DNA of 61,378 nt from Acetobacter senegalensis. Its GTDB lineage: Bacteria > Pseudomonadota > Alphaproteobacteria > Acetobacterales > Acetobacteraceae. A model generated the notes under the pieces. That model was not told the DNA's origin and did not search any database. It saw only the letters and a list, made by a program, of their open reading frames with translations. Of the stretch, positions 1 to 8,263 are shown in pieces; position 1 is the first letter of the stretch; each line of letters starts with the position of its first letter. Both the position numbers and the translations under genes were made by a program. The DNA lies in the NCBI RefSeq assembly GCF_001580995.1, contig NZ_LHZU01000128.1, positions 1-61,378 on the forward strand. Direction: 5' to 3'.

Positions 1-41
1 GCACTGGCACTGGCACTGGCACTGGCACTGGCACTGGCACT
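1..41. repeat. Hexanucleotide tandem repeat (GCACTG), at least 6.8 copies
   Basis: Six perfect copies of GCACTG plus five bases of a seventh begin at the first base of the window, so the true length to the left is unknown. In the frame that stays open to the stop at 93-95 the unit encodes alternating Thr-Gly. Because the unit is a multiple of three, copy-number change would lengthen or shorten the protein without a frameshift. Confidence 0.95.
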
Positions 42-95
42 CAACAAGCCAGTGGGCACCACAACGTCAAACCATTTTCTCATTTATCTGCATAA
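3..95 (+). CDS. C-terminal tail of an unidentified protein (5' end outside window)
   Basis: The plus-strand frame starting at base 3 is open from the window edge to TAA at 93-95. It reads Thr-Gly dipeptide repeats and then about 17 residues of mixed composition (TQQASGHHNVKPFSHLSA). The stop lies a few bases before a strong hairpin terminator (97-133), the expected layout for a gene end. Nothing in this short tail identifies the family. The repeat part suggests a flexible, low-complexity C-terminus. It is called a gene only because the frame, stop and terminator fit together. Confidence 0.4.
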   Translation, partial: TGTGTGTGTGTGTQQASGHHNVKPFSHLSA

Positions 96-96
96 A

Positions 97-133
97 AAAA
101 AGCCTCTCGTACCACGTGGCAGAGAGGCTTTTT
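97..133. terminator. Bidirectional intrinsic terminator between convergent genes
   Basis: A perfect 12-bp stem (AAAAAGCCTCTC with GAGAGGCTTTTT) encloses a 13-base loop. The T run on one strand and the A run on the other make it usable in both directions. It sits between the plus-strand gene ending at 95 and the minus-strand ctaB group ending at 200. Confidence 0.85.
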
Positions 134-199
134 GTAGTGGGCGCTTTGAGAAGGCGTTTTGTCCGTTTTTCGAGACATCGCCTGCCTAATCGGCTCTTT

Positions 200-337
200 T
201 TAAAGGTGGGTCAGAGTCAAACCATACATGACGCCAGCAATCAGGATCATGAAGCCGACCATGGCCTTCAGACGTTCTTTCTGTCTGCGTCGCTTTTCAG
301 CCAGTTCAGGCTGGCTCAGTATAATCTGCGTTTCCAT
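200..337 (-). CDS. Tiny single-span membrane protein after ctaB (CoxF-like position)
   Basis: A 45-residue protein starts at an ATG sharing its A with the TGA stop of ctaB (TGATG), so it is probably translated by coupling. The N-terminal half is charged (a KRRRQKERLK stretch). The C-terminal half is one hydrophobic segment of about 18 residues, which predicts a single-pass membrane protein with a cytoplasmic basic face. In many alphaproteobacteria a similarly tiny, poorly conserved membrane protein (often called CoxF) follows ctaB in the cytochrome oxidase cluster; I assign by position and shape, not sequence identity. A role in oxidase or heme O assembly is inference. Confidence 0.6.
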   Translation of the reverse strand: METQIILSQPELAEKRRRQKERLKAMVGFMILIAGVMYGLTLTHL

Positions 338-1296
338 CAGCCAATCCACCCTTGCAGAATATGGTCTGCCAGCAGTCCGCAAAACAGTAGGAACAGATAC
401 GCCAGAGAAAAGCGGAAAGAGATACGGGCTGCCTTATCTCCTGCCAAGCTTACCCCATTTTCATCCTGCGGTTCACGAAGAACACGGATGGCGCACAGCA
501 CAAACCCAAGCCCCAGCACCAACGCAGTGCCGGTATAAAGCCAGCCACATAGATGCAGCGCTGAGGGAATAAGGGAGATCGCCAGCAGCACCAGCGTATA
601 GACAAAAATGTTCCAGCGTGTGTGCCGCGCCCCTTTGACCACTGGCAACATGGGAATTCCAGCCCGTCCGTAATCCTTGCACGCATACAGGGAGAGAGAC
701 CAGAAATGCGGGGGCGTCCAGAAAAACACGATCCCGAACATTACCACCGGCAGCACAGCCATATGGCCTGTGGCTGCGGCCCAACCAATCATGGGTGGGA
801 AAGCGCCTGCGGCACCACCAATAACAATATTCTGCGGCGTGGAGCGCTTCAGCCACATGGTATAAATCACGGCGTAGAAGAAAATGGAAAACGCCAGAAT
901 ACCTGCGGCCAAAGCATTGGTTGCCATCCACATCAGGCAGACAGAAAGGCAGGACAGACCAATTCCATAAGCCAGCGCTTCCTGTTCCGGAATACGCCCA
1001 CCGGGAATAGGACGCGTAATAGTACGCTGCATCACGGCATCAATATCGCGGTCATACCACATATTGATGGCCCCAGCGGCACCAGACGCCATGCAGATGC
1101 ACAGAATAGCTACGGCAGCTTCAAAAAGTGAAAGATGACCGGGGGCCATGATCATGCCCGCAGCCCCGGTAAAGACCACCAGAGAAATCACCCGGGGTTT
1201 GAGAAGCTGCACCCAGTCCTTTGCCGTTGTGCCAACACGGTCAGCTTTGAACCTGATGCGGCCTGTCGCTGAAACCTGAGCGGTTGTTTCACTCAT
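337..1296 (-). CDS. ctaB: Heme O synthase (protoheme IX farnesyltransferase)
   Basis: A 319-residue polytopic membrane enzyme of the UbiA prenyltransferase superfamily. It transfers a farnesyl group from farnesyl diphosphate to heme B, giving heme O. The family signature is clear near residue 80 (NMWYDRDIDAVMQRT, the Asp-rich Mg-diphosphate site), as is the opening LLKPRVISLVVFTG segment of helix 1. About eight further hydrophobic segments follow. Its ATG overlaps the stop of the upstream oxidase-like gene (ATGA). In acetic acid bacteria heme O is needed by the bo3 ubiquinol oxidase, so this enzyme can be essential even without a working cytochrome c oxidase. The symbol cyoE is used for the same function when the gene sits in a cyo operon. 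Confidence 0.95.
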   Translation of the reverse strand: MSETTAQVSATGRIRFKADRVGTTAKDWVQLLKPRVISLVVFTGAAGMIMAPGHLSLFEAAVAILCICMASGAAGAINMWYDRDIDAVMQRTITRPIPGGRIPEQEALAYGIGLSCLSVCLMWMATNALAAGILAFSIFFYAVIYTMWLKRSTPQNIVIGGAAGAFPPMIGWAAATGHMAVLPVVMFGIVFFWTPPHFWSLSLYACKDYGRAGIPMLPVVKGARHTRWNIFVYTLVLLAISLIPSALHLCGWLYTGTALVLGLGFVLCAIRVLREPQDENGVSLAGDKAARISFRFSLAYLFLLFCGLLADHILQGWIG

Positions 1297-2585
1297 GAGT
1301 GCACCATTGTTTCTGCAGCATCAAAAGCACCCTCGTTTCCTTCGGCGCTCTCTGCCATCGGGCGATTTTGCGTAAAGCTCAACCCCATGGTCAGCAGGAA
1401 GCAGAGGACAGAAGCACCCAGCAGGCCACCGCTCCACATCTGGCAGACAGGCGGAAGAGTTGGGATAGCCAAAGCCGTGCCAGCCGCCATCAACCCAAAC
1501 TGCACAGCAGCCAGAGGCGTGGGATACCAGCGGTTACATCCCTCACCGCGCCAAAGATACAGACCGCAGAACACGGCATAAAGTGTTCCGACCTGAAGAG
1601 CAGAATGCAGGCCATCGCCCTGCATGAACTGACTGATCCAACCCGTGGAAACAACAGCCAGAAAGCCCAGACCCCATAGCATGGGAATCTTGACCGTCAT
1701 GCTTGCGCGCCATGTGCCCGCCATCCACAAGGCAGCCAGCAGTACGGAAGCCAGCGTGGCGGCGCTCAGCACCAGTGTCTGGGCAGACAGCAGGGACGCA
1801 ACAGTGGCAGCCCCAACCAGCCCATGGGCAAAAACGCTTTTAACCCACAGAATGCTCCCAGCCGCAGCAGAAGCACTCATAACGCCAGCAACAGGAAGAG
1901 GGGAAAAACGGGCAACCGTTGCACCCGTTTCAAAAACAATACCAAACCCAGCCAGCAGCGTGACCAGCATGATGGGTTCAGCAAACCCATCCAGCACGGA
2001 AGGCGTAAAGGCCACACCGTTCAAGATCTGGTGGCTCATGACGGCGGCCAGCACAGGCACAGTCATCAGAAGCACGGAAGACGCCAGCATTTCCCCCCAC
2101 ACAAACGGAGAAAAAGGCGCGCGCGCGGCACCATCAGCACGGCTATCAAAAATGGTGGCCAGAACAACCATCACGGCCAAAAGCGTGCCTGCGCACCACA
2201 GCAAGGTAGCGCCAGTCTGCCAGGGAGACGCAACCATCAGCACACCGGCGGCAGATACGCAGGCCAGAGACAGCTTGTTCAGACCTGGAAGAACCGTGCC
2301 TTCACGCTTGAGGGCACGCGGCAGCCACAAAGTACCGAAACCGCAAACCAGCGCAGGCACCACCACAAAAAGCAGCATCAAGGCCACATGCGCCTGCTCA
2401 ATTCCGGCCAACAAACCGGTCTGGGGTACCATGCCAAGCTGCTGAACTGCAGAAACACCGCCACCCAGCAGACCAGCCAGAGCCGCAACCAGCAGGTAAC
2501 CTGCTCCCACACCATCAACAGATGCAGTCCGCCGTACCATGCTGCTTTCCTTATTCTGGCTTTGTTCCGCACAAGCAGATGCCAT
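1293..2585 (-). CDS. Degenerate heme-copper oxidase subunit I-like membrane protein
   Basis: A 430-residue, roughly 12-helix membrane protein. Several stretches follow cytochrome oxidase subunit I: AHVALMLLFVVVPALVCGFG (helix II, normally with AHG), LPGLNKLS (normally FPRLNN), and WRASMTVKIPMLWGLGF (normally WRGSMTFETPMLF). The active-site motifs are altered. The HPEVY motif of helix VI reads AEPIM, the HH pair of helix VII reads VK in WVKSVFAHG, and the HDTYFVVAHFHY segment of helix X reads roughly HSALQVGTLYAV. Only the helix II His looks kept. It is probably unable to reduce oxygen, and its role is unknown; an assembly or structural role beside ctaB is inference. The ATG at 2585 follows GGGGTGAG; an in-frame GTG lies at 2594. 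Confidence 0.75.
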   Translation of the reverse strand: MASACAEQSQNKESSMVRRTASVDGVGAGYLLVAALAGLLGGGVSAVQQLGMVPQTGLLAGIEQAHVALMLLFVVVPALVCGFGTLWLPRALKREGTVLPGLNKLSLACVSAAGVLMVASPWQTGATLLWCAGTLLAVMVVLATIFDSRADGAARAPFSPFVWGEMLASSVLLMTVPVLAAVMSHQILNGVAFTPSVLDGFAEPIMLVTLLAGFGIVFETGATVARFSPLPVAGVMSASAAAGSILWVKSVFAHGLVGAATVASLLSAQTLVLSAATLASVLLAALWMAGTWRASMTVKIPMLWGLGFLAVVSTGWISQFMQGDGLHSALQVGTLYAVFCGLYLWRGEGCNRWYPTPLAAVQFGLMAAGTALAIPTLPPVCQMWSGGLLGASVLCFLLTMGLSFTQNRPMAESAEGNEGAFDAAETMVHS

Positions 2586-2746
2586 GTTTCTCACCCCACG
2601 CCTTTGACAGATGTGTTCCGGGTGACGACAGACGCACCCCTGAAAGCCCCATCTATAGCGGCTTTTCCGCGCCTTAACGACCCATTTAGCTCCGCATGCC
2701 TATCGCCCCTGCCCTGTGTAGAAAGGGCGACAGCACGGAAGTGTGA

Positions 2747-3472
2747 TCAGATGTTTTCAAGCGTAACGAGCGTAAAAAGCCCGGCCGGTGGCACCGGCTG
2801 AATCCGCGCCCGCACCAGATCTTCTGGCGGCAGAAGGGATCCCATGGCAAAATCAGGGTGCCATCCGAGTGAGCGAGAGGCACGTGCCATGCCACGTTCC
2901 ACAGCACCACGGACACCGCCCGGTGCCAGAAAGTGGTTTACAAACAGAATATGACCACCGGGCTTGACCACCCGTTTGAGTTCACGCAGCAGACGGCGTG
3001 GATGCGGCACAACCGACGCCACAAACATGGCCACAGCAATATCGAAGGAATCGTCCTGAAAGGTTGTGTCTTCGGCGTCCATTTCCAGAAGCGCATCCAC
3101 ATTGTCGAGATGCTCTTTCTGGACGCGTTCACGCGCGCGGGCCAACATATCGCCTGACAGATCAATGCCTGTAATACGTTTGGTCTTGAGATAATGTGGA
3201 AGAGCGAGCCCCGTGCCGACACCCACTTCAAGAACATCAGTCCCTGGCAGGGCATTGACAGCCTCAACCGCCCGACGGCGACCAAAACCGGAAACACCAC
3301 CGAATACGGTGTCATATACACCTGCCCACCGGCGGTAGGCGACCTTTACGGCCTCGGCATCCAGTGCTGATCGCGAAGGAGCCGGATCGTCACCCTGACC
3401 GGGCGAGCATTTGTTGAGAACGTCACTCATGGTTTCTCTGTGCCCGCTGGCGGCAATTTCTTCAAGAGCCAC
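2747..3472 (-). CDS. pmtA: Phosphatidylethanolamine N-methyltransferase, PmtA type
   Basis: A soluble or membrane-peripheral class I SAM-dependent methyltransferase of 241 residues. The SAM-binding glycine motif is VLEVGVGTGLALPHY, followed by GIDLSGDMLARAR (acidic residue for the SAM ribose). Later come DDSFDIAVAMFVASVVPHP and KPGGHILFVNHF. The YRRWAGVYD opening and this motif set are typical of Rhodobacter-type PmtA, which methylates phosphatidylethanolamine towards phosphatidylcholine. The first start is GTG at 3472; an ATG at 3430 with AGAGA just upstream is an alternative (227 residues). It is the first gene of a minus-strand group running into the oxidase-like gene and ctaB, with about 160 bases between. 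A ubiquinone-type C-methyltransferase is a less likely alternative. Confidence 0.78.
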   Translation of the reverse strand: MALEEIAASGHRETMSDVLNKCSPGQGDDPAPSRSALDAEAVKVAYRRWAGVYDTVFGGVSGFGRRRAVEAVNALPGTDVLEVGVGTGLALPHYLKTKRITGIDLSGDMLARARERVQKEHLDNVDALLEMDAEDTTFQDDSFDIAVAMFVASVVPHPRRLLRELKRVVKPGGHILFVNHFLAPGGVRGAVERGMARASRSLGWHPDFAMGSLLPPEDLVRARIQPVPPAGLFTLVTLENI

Positions 3473-3583
3473 AACGCATCTTCCTTTGTTTTAAATAAAA
3501 TGCGCCATAAAAGCGCCCTTGTCTCCGTGCCCATTGTCGCCTTACCTTCCGTGTGACCGGAACCGTTTTAGAAGAAAAGAGAC

Positions 3584-3802
3584 ATGCTGGAACTCCTGCT
3601 TGCCCTGCTCAGCCTTATTATCTGGTCATCCATTTTCATTTTCTATTTCCGCGACCCTATTTTTAACTGGCTGGACAACCGCTTTGGTAAGGACACGGTG
3701 TTTCCACCAGCAGATGACGCCTCCGATAGCCGTGCGGAACCTACTTTTTCAACGTCCCACGCCAAAACGCCGGAGTCCTCCGAGCCCGAGAAAAAAGCGT
3801 AA
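3584..3802 (+). CDS. Small N-terminally anchored membrane protein, unknown function
   Basis: A 72-residue protein with a strongly hydrophobic N-terminus (about residues 1-24) followed by FRDPIFNWLDNRFGKD and a polar tail rich in Ser, Pro, Glu and Lys. The ATG is preceded by GAAGAAAAGAGAC. Its stop lies inside a convergent hairpin terminator shared with gshB. It is divergent from pmtA, so the 110 bases to its left should hold both promoters. I do not recognise a family. The hydrophobic start looks more like an uncleaved anchor than a signal peptide. Confidence 0.6.
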   Translation: MLELLLALLSLIIWSSIFIFYFRDPIFNWLDNRFGKDTVFPPADDASDSRAEPTFSTSHAKTPESSEPEKKA

Positions 3803-3824
3803 CCCCCTCAGGCTACGCTTTTCA
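3791..3824. terminator. Bidirectional terminator overlapping two gene ends
   Basis: Stem AAAAGCGTA / TACGCTTTT (3793-3801 with 3814-3822) and a 12-base loop. The TAA of the small plus-strand gene and the last codons and stop of gshB (3808) lie inside it, so one hairpin serves both convergent genes. Confidence 0.75.
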
Positions 3825-4806
3825 GTTTTGCTTCAATGCAGTCCCATATGGCACCTGCACCATTGACGCCATCAAAACGCTCCAGTTCCTGCAGGCCTGT
3901 GGGAGATGTCACATTGATTTCCGTCAGGTAATCACCAATCACGTCTATCCCCACAAAAATCAGGCCATGCTCTTTCAGGAACGGGCCGATAGCTGCGCAG
4001 ATTTCCTTGTCTCTTTCTGTCAGCGCGACTTTCCGCGCCACGCCGCCAACATGCATATTGGAACGGTGATCATCCCCTGACGGCACACGGTTGATAGCGC
4101 CCACAGGCTGACCATCCACCAGAATAATCCGTTTATCCCCCTGCTTTACCGCCGGTTCATAACGCTGGATCATCAGAGGTTCACGGGAACGCGCGAAATG
4201 CATTTCCAGCAGAGCGTTCAGATTTTGATCATCTTCCTTGATCCGAAAGATGCCGCTGCCGCCATTCCCGAACAGAGGTTTGACAATAATATCCCGCCAA
4301 TGGGCCCGGAAAGCGCGGATCTGCCCAACATCCCACGTTACCAGCGTTGGGGGCATGAGGTGCGGAAAATGCGTTACCAACAGTTTTTCGGGAGAATCCC
4401 GCACCCAGCGAGGATCATTGACCACGAGCGCCTTGCCCGGCCCAATTCCATGCACGTGGTCCAGCAAGTGTGTCGCGGTGATATAGGCCATATCAAATGG
4501 CGGGTCCTGCCGCATCAGCACCACATCCATCTCGCCCAGAGAGCGACGGGCAGGCTCCCCGAAGGTCGCGTGGTTGCCCTGTTCCCGCTGGACCGTCACA
4601 GGGCGCAAGGATGCGCTCACCTGCGTAGCCGTTTTACCACCAGGCGTTGTGGTTCCTTCTCCCAACGCCAGGGAGGGTACCTCATAAACAAACAGTTTAT
4701 GGCCGCGCCCCTGCGCCTCCAGCATCAACGCGAAGGTAGAATCTCCGTTGATATCAACATGCTCCAGGGGGTCCATCTGGACAGCAACATTCAATGGAGA
4801 TGACAT
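3808..4806 (-). CDS. gshB: Glutathione synthase
   Basis: A cytoplasmic ATP-grasp ligase of 332 residues, the usual length. It joins gamma-glutamylcysteine and glycine with ATP, the second step of glutathione synthesis. Family motifs in order: [13 protein letters not shown] (about 118-130), [28 protein letters not shown] (ATP lid and glycine loop), [10 protein letters not shown], and [17 protein letters not shown] near the C-terminus with the Mg-binding Glu and Asn. It is transcribed alone or with what lies to its right; the gap to the GT39 gene is about 178 bases. The first-step enzyme gshA is also in this window at 46759-48186, so the pathway is complete but not clustered. Confidence 0.95.
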   Translation of the reverse strand: MSSPLNVAVQMDPLEHVDINGDSTFALMLEAQGRGHKLFVYEVPSLALGEGTTTPGGKTATQVSASLRPVTVQREQGNHATFGEPARRSLGEMDVVLMRQDPPFDMAYITATHLLDHVHGIGPGKALVVNDPRWVRDSPEKLLVTHFPHLMPPTLVTWDVGQIRAFRAHWRDIIVKPLFGNGGSGIFRIKEDDQNLNALLEMHFARSREPLMIQRYEPAVKQGDKRIILVDGQPVGAINRVPSGDDHRSNMHVGGVARKVALTERDKEICAAIGPFLKEHGLIFVGIDVIGDYLTEINVTSPTGLQELERFDGVNGAGAIWDCIEAKLKSVA

Positions 4807-4984
4807 ACGCAGCCGCTTTCCTCAGAATCTCAGGATCAAATAAAATAACCGGACGTTATCGTATCGCTGTTCTGTCCGGCTGTCCAAGGCAGGAAAGCAC
4901 AGAGCATTTTCTTTAAAGGCTGCCTGAAACATCTGTCAGGGTGCTCAGGAAGGTTTTGCGACCACTGACCTTGCAAATAATTCC

Positions 4985-6454
4985 TTAATTCCGGGTTGGC
5001 AGCAGAACAGCATTCCGGCTCTGCCCCGCTGCGGTGCACTGCATCTGTACATGGTAGATGGCATATGTCTCGCCCACCGCGCCATCCCGCGCACGGGAAA
5101 TATCGGGCTCCTGCCCCAGAACCTTGAAGAAAGCACCATCGGGCAGATCATGCCGTCTCCTGCTACGAATAAGGTACCCGTCACCACACGACGCTGCGGG
5201 AAACGTAAACAGGTCCCATCGGGGTTCAACCGCCATTACGGGTTTGTCCAAAGGCGCATAAAATGCCAGTTCCGCCGCCAGCCCATATTCATCTGCAATC
5301 AAGAAAGAGTTGGCGGGCACGCGCGCAACAACCTCACGGGAGAAAGTCGGCCAGCCGCCCATCTGGCGCAACGTCATGTCAAAATGCGGGGAGAGTTTGA
5401 GGGGTGAAGCCACGGCCTGAATGACAATCAGCAACACGAGTGTCACGCCCAGCCCACTAGCCGCTTTCCACCCCCGCCAGTGCGGGAGCGCCGCAGCCAC
5501 GGTAAGCGCCGGATAAAGCACCACGGGCCAGTTGGCCTGCACCCGCGCACCCACAGCATGCTGCAGGAATACCGCCAAAGGAACCAGAATCATGCACAGG
5601 AGCAAACGAGAGAACGAGTCCCGGCATTTCCAAAGCAGAACACAACCACCCACAAAAAACAGGAAGACGCCGGGGGATGCCAAACCGATCTGCCCACCAA
5701 GCAACTCACTGAAATAGGTCAGCATTTTTGCCGGATGCCAGTCACCGGTACGGCCACCCTGCTTCATGAAGCTGGCCCAGTGATGTGTCGCATTCCAATA
5801 AACGACCGGGCTAACAAACACAGCGGCAACAAGACCACCCAACCATGGCCAGCACGTTTTGAGCCATTGCCTCCCCGATGAGGTCAGCAGAAGCCATATC
5901 CCCATACCTGCGGCGGGAAGGACTGCAGTATATTTACTGTCAAACCCCAGACCGACGGCGGCCCCAACCACAAGCCACCATGCTCCCTTTCCGGTTGTGC
6001 AAAGCCGGGAGAGACTCCACACCATCAGCGCCATAAAGAGCAGAAGGGGCGTATCAGGCGTCATCAATAAAGTGCCCACGCCAAGGGCGACCGTTCCGTT
6101 CAAGAGAACAGCTGTGCGGAGGCCTGCTCTTTTCGCTTCGTCCGGGACGTAGCCTCTCAGAACCTGCAGCCAGTCCCGTGTCGCCATTGCCAGCACGACC
6201 GTACCAACCGCCGCAGAAAAAGGCCCCATGAGCCTGACGCCGCAAGCCGTATCTCCCCCTAGAAGGAGGCCGAGCCTGATGAACACTGCCACCATGGGGG
6301 GATGATCAAGATAGCCGGCTGCCGGTGCCAGCGCCCATAAACGGTAATAGGCTTCATCAGGCGTAAGCGGGACCAACGCTCCCATCAACACGCGTGCAGC
6401 GGTCAGCGCCAGAAGCGCCAGACTCCACCCATAATAGGACTGTTTCAGCCGCAT
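4985..6454 (-). CDS. GT39 (ArnT/PMT-type) integral membrane glycosyltransferase
   Basis: A 489-residue protein with about ten to twelve hydrophobic segments. The first periplasmic loop holds LTPDEAYYRLWALAPA and LDHPPM; the DE pair and the YLDHPP motif are typical of family 39 enzymes, which take sugar from a polyprenyl-phosphate donor on the outer face of the inner membrane. The C-terminal third is less hydrophobic, as usual for a periplasmic domain. The ATG at 6454 lies 10 bases after the stop of the GT2-GtrA gene with no clear ribosome binding site, suggesting coupled translation. The likely job is to add a sugar to lipid A, a glycan or a protein, using the donor made and flipped by its neighbour. 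The acceptor cannot be read from sequence. Confidence 0.85.
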   Translation of the reverse strand: MRLKQSYYGWSLALLALTAARVLMGALVPLTPDEAYYRLWALAPAAGYLDHPPMVAVFIRLGLLLGGDTACGVRLMGPFSAAVGTVVLAMATRDWLQVLRGYVPDEAKRAGLRTAVLLNGTVALGVGTLLMTPDTPLLLFMALMVWSLSRLCTTGKGAWWLVVGAAVGLGFDSKYTAVLPAAGMGIWLLLTSSGRQWLKTCWPWLGGLVAAVFVSPVVYWNATHHWASFMKQGGRTGDWHPAKMLTYFSELLGGQIGLASPGVFLFFVGGCVLLWKCRDSFSRLLLCMILVPLAVFLQHAVGARVQANWPVVLYPALTVAAALPHWRGWKAASGLGVTLVLLIVIQAVASPLKLSPHFDMTLRQMGGWPTFSREVVARVPANSFLIADEYGLAAELAFYAPLDKPVMAVEPRWDLFTFPAASCGDGYLIRSRRRHDLPDGAFFKVLGQEPDISRARDGAVGETYAIYHVQMQCTAAGQSRNAVLLPTRN

Positions 6455-6464
6455 CAGGAGGCGC

Positions 6465-7586
6465 TCACACGCGCCAGATGAGAGTGGAGGAAACCGCGTA
6501 ATTCCACACCACTGCCAGAATTGCCCCTGCCACACTGGCCTGTGTCAGCCCTTCATGAGCCTGAAACAGCATTTGCGCCACGCCAACATTGGCCACAGCA
6601 CCTATTGAACACACCAGCATGAAGGCAAGAAGACCACCCATAAAGCGCATCCCCCGCAGGCGTTTGTCCCGATAGGTAATATTATTATCGAGCACAAAGT
6701 TGAGGATCATGGCGACAACCGTCCCTCCGCCCTGCGCTACAGGAAAATCCCCCCCCATGCTGCGAATACTCTGCATGACGGCCAGATTAACGCCGACCCC
6801 AATAGAACCAACCAGACAGAAGGCAACAAAACGGAGGGGCAACCAGCCACGGCAAAGCTTGTCCAGCATCAACGCCAGAAACTGGAGCATCACGAGAGCA
6901 TCCAGTTTGCTTTCTCCCGCCACACGGGCGCGGAAGCCACAGGGGACTTCCCGCACACGCAAAGGTTTTGGAGAGGAAAGCAGAATATCGAGCAGAATCT
7001 TGAACCCCGTTCCGGAAAGACGAGGGGCTACAGCCTCAAACACATCCTGCCGCAGGGCAAAGAAGCCGCTCATTGGGTCACTCAGCCTGACAGGCAACAC
7101 CATCTGCGCCAGCTTTATACCACCATCAGACAAAGCGTGGCGCCATGCGTTCGCAAGGCCGGCATTGCTGCCGCCTTCAACATGGCGACTCCCAACCGCC
7201 ACATCACAGCCACCGCTTTGCACGGCGTCAATCAATGCACCAAGACGCGTATCATCGTGCTGAAGGTCTCCGTCCATCACGGCGATAATCTGAGCCGAGG
7301 ATGACAATGCACCTTCAATCACCGCAGAAGAAAGGCCGCGCCGCCCTACCCGGCATAATCCACGTACGCGCGCATCCTTCTGGGCAAGCTGCCTGACGGC
7401 ATGCGTGGTGCCATCAGGCGAATTGTCATCAACAAACACCACTTCCCAGCGGCGTCCTGCCAGTGCGCGATCAAGGGCTGCCACCAGTGGGGCAATATTC
7501 CTGACCTCGTTGTAGCAGGGAATGATGACACTGATATCGGGACCGCCACACACCGCACCGGGCGACGCCGCAGCGTCTGACATCAC
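6465..7586 (-). CDS. Polyprenyl-phosphate sugar synthase (GT2) fused to a GtrA-type flippase domain
   Basis: A 373-residue two-domain protein. The N-terminal GT2 domain (about 15-240) shows ISVIIPCYNE, VVFVDDNSPDGT and MDGDLQHDD, as in dolichyl-phosphate mannose synthase-like enzymes that load a sugar from a nucleotide onto a polyprenyl phosphate. The C-terminal part (about 250-373) has four hydrophobic segments with RFVAFCLVGSIGVGVNL and NFVLDNNITYR, the GtrA signature thought to move the lipid-linked sugar across the membrane. Its ATG overlaps the stop of the upstream Lrp gene (ATGATG gives two possible starts three bases apart). With the GT39 enzyme 10 bases downstream it forms a compact synthesis-flip-transfer cassette. 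Confidence 0.88.
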   Translation of the reverse strand: MMSDAAASPGAVCGGPDISVIIPCYNEVRNIAPLVAALDRALAGRRWEVVFVDDNSPDGTTHAVRQLAQKDARVRGLCRVGRRGLSSAVIEGALSSSAQIIAVMDGDLQHDDTRLGALIDAVQSGGCDVAVGSRHVEGGSNAGLANAWRHALSDGGIKLAQMVLPVRLSDPMSGFFALRQDVFEAVAPRLSGTGFKILLDILLSSPKPLRVREVPCGFRARVAGESKLDALVMLQFLALMLDKLCRGWLPLRFVAFCLVGSIGVGVNLAVMQSIRSMGGDFPVAQGGGTVVAMILNFVLDNNITYRDKRLRGMRFMGGLLAFMLVCSIGAVANVGVAQMLFQAHEGLTQASVAGAILAVVWNYAVSSTLIWRV

Positions 7587-8068
7587 GGACTGTTCCCCTC
7601 CACCCCGGCAGACAGTGGCACCCCGGTTCTCTCAAGACTGGTGCGGATGGTCTGCAAGGTCTGCACCCGGATAACATGCGGGCCTTCGGTCAAACGCCGA
7701 GTCAGTTGGTTTTCGTGAGCGGCATCCCGTGCGATCAGGCGCACGAGAAAATCTCCGCCGCCCCGAATCATGTGGCATTCGCGCACTTCCGGCCACTGTG
7801 CCAGATCCTGCTCAAAAGCGGACAGAATAGCCTCTTTCTGGCTATCCAGACCGATCAGGGCAAAAAATGTAATCGGCCAGCCCAGCATCCCGGCATCCGG
7901 TTCAGCATGATACCCCCGGATTACTCCTAGCTCCTCAAGCCGCCGCACGCGCCGCAAACACGGCGGAGCGGAGATCCCAACCCGGCGCGCCAGCTCCACA
8001 TTGGTCATCCGGCCATCGTCTTGCAGTTCCGCCACAATACGCAGGTCAACAGCGTCAAGTTCTGTCAC
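7583..8068 (-). CDS. Lrp/AsnC-family transcription regulator
   Basis: A 161-residue protein of typical Lrp architecture. The N-terminal winged helix-turn-helix (about 1-60; LRIVAELQDDGRMTNVELARRVG then APPCLRRVRRLEE) is followed by a RAM-type ligand-binding alpha/beta domain (about 65-150) with the VRECHMIRGGGDFLVRL core. Members are usually octamers or hexadecamers that sense amino acids. It is divergent from trxB across about 195 bases, so control of itself and of trxB is possible. Its stop overlaps the start of the GT2-GtrA gene, so the glycosyltransferase cassette may be co-transcribed with it. The ligand is unknown. Confidence 0.9.
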   Translation of the reverse strand: MTELDAVDLRIVAELQDDGRMTNVELARRVGISAPPCLRRVRRLEELGVIRGYHAEPDAGMLGWPITFFALIGLDSQKEAILSAFEQDLAQWPEVRECHMIRGGGDFLVRLIARDAAHENQLTRRLTEGPHVIRVQTLQTIRTSLERTGVPLSAGVEGNSP

Positions 8069-8263
8069 CTTATCTGTTCCATTTTACGCTGTAGCCTTTT
8101 TTCCTGAACATCTTGCTCCGTATATGCCATGCGTCTGCATGGCTCGCAAACCACTTACGCCTCTTGCTCAAATGGAAGGCTCCCGCCATATCGCAAGCAG
8201 GAATAGACGGTGCGTGCCACGCGCTCTTTCACACTGACATCTACCGGGAAGGCCTGCCTGACA

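Noticed and set aside
1..41. CRISPR array
   Set aside because: Hexamer repeat without spacers; no cas genes in the window.
1824..2801. A 325-codon plus-strand frame over the oxidase-like gene
   Set aside because: Gln/Arg/His-rich and antisense to a convincing membrane protein frame with subunit I resemblance.
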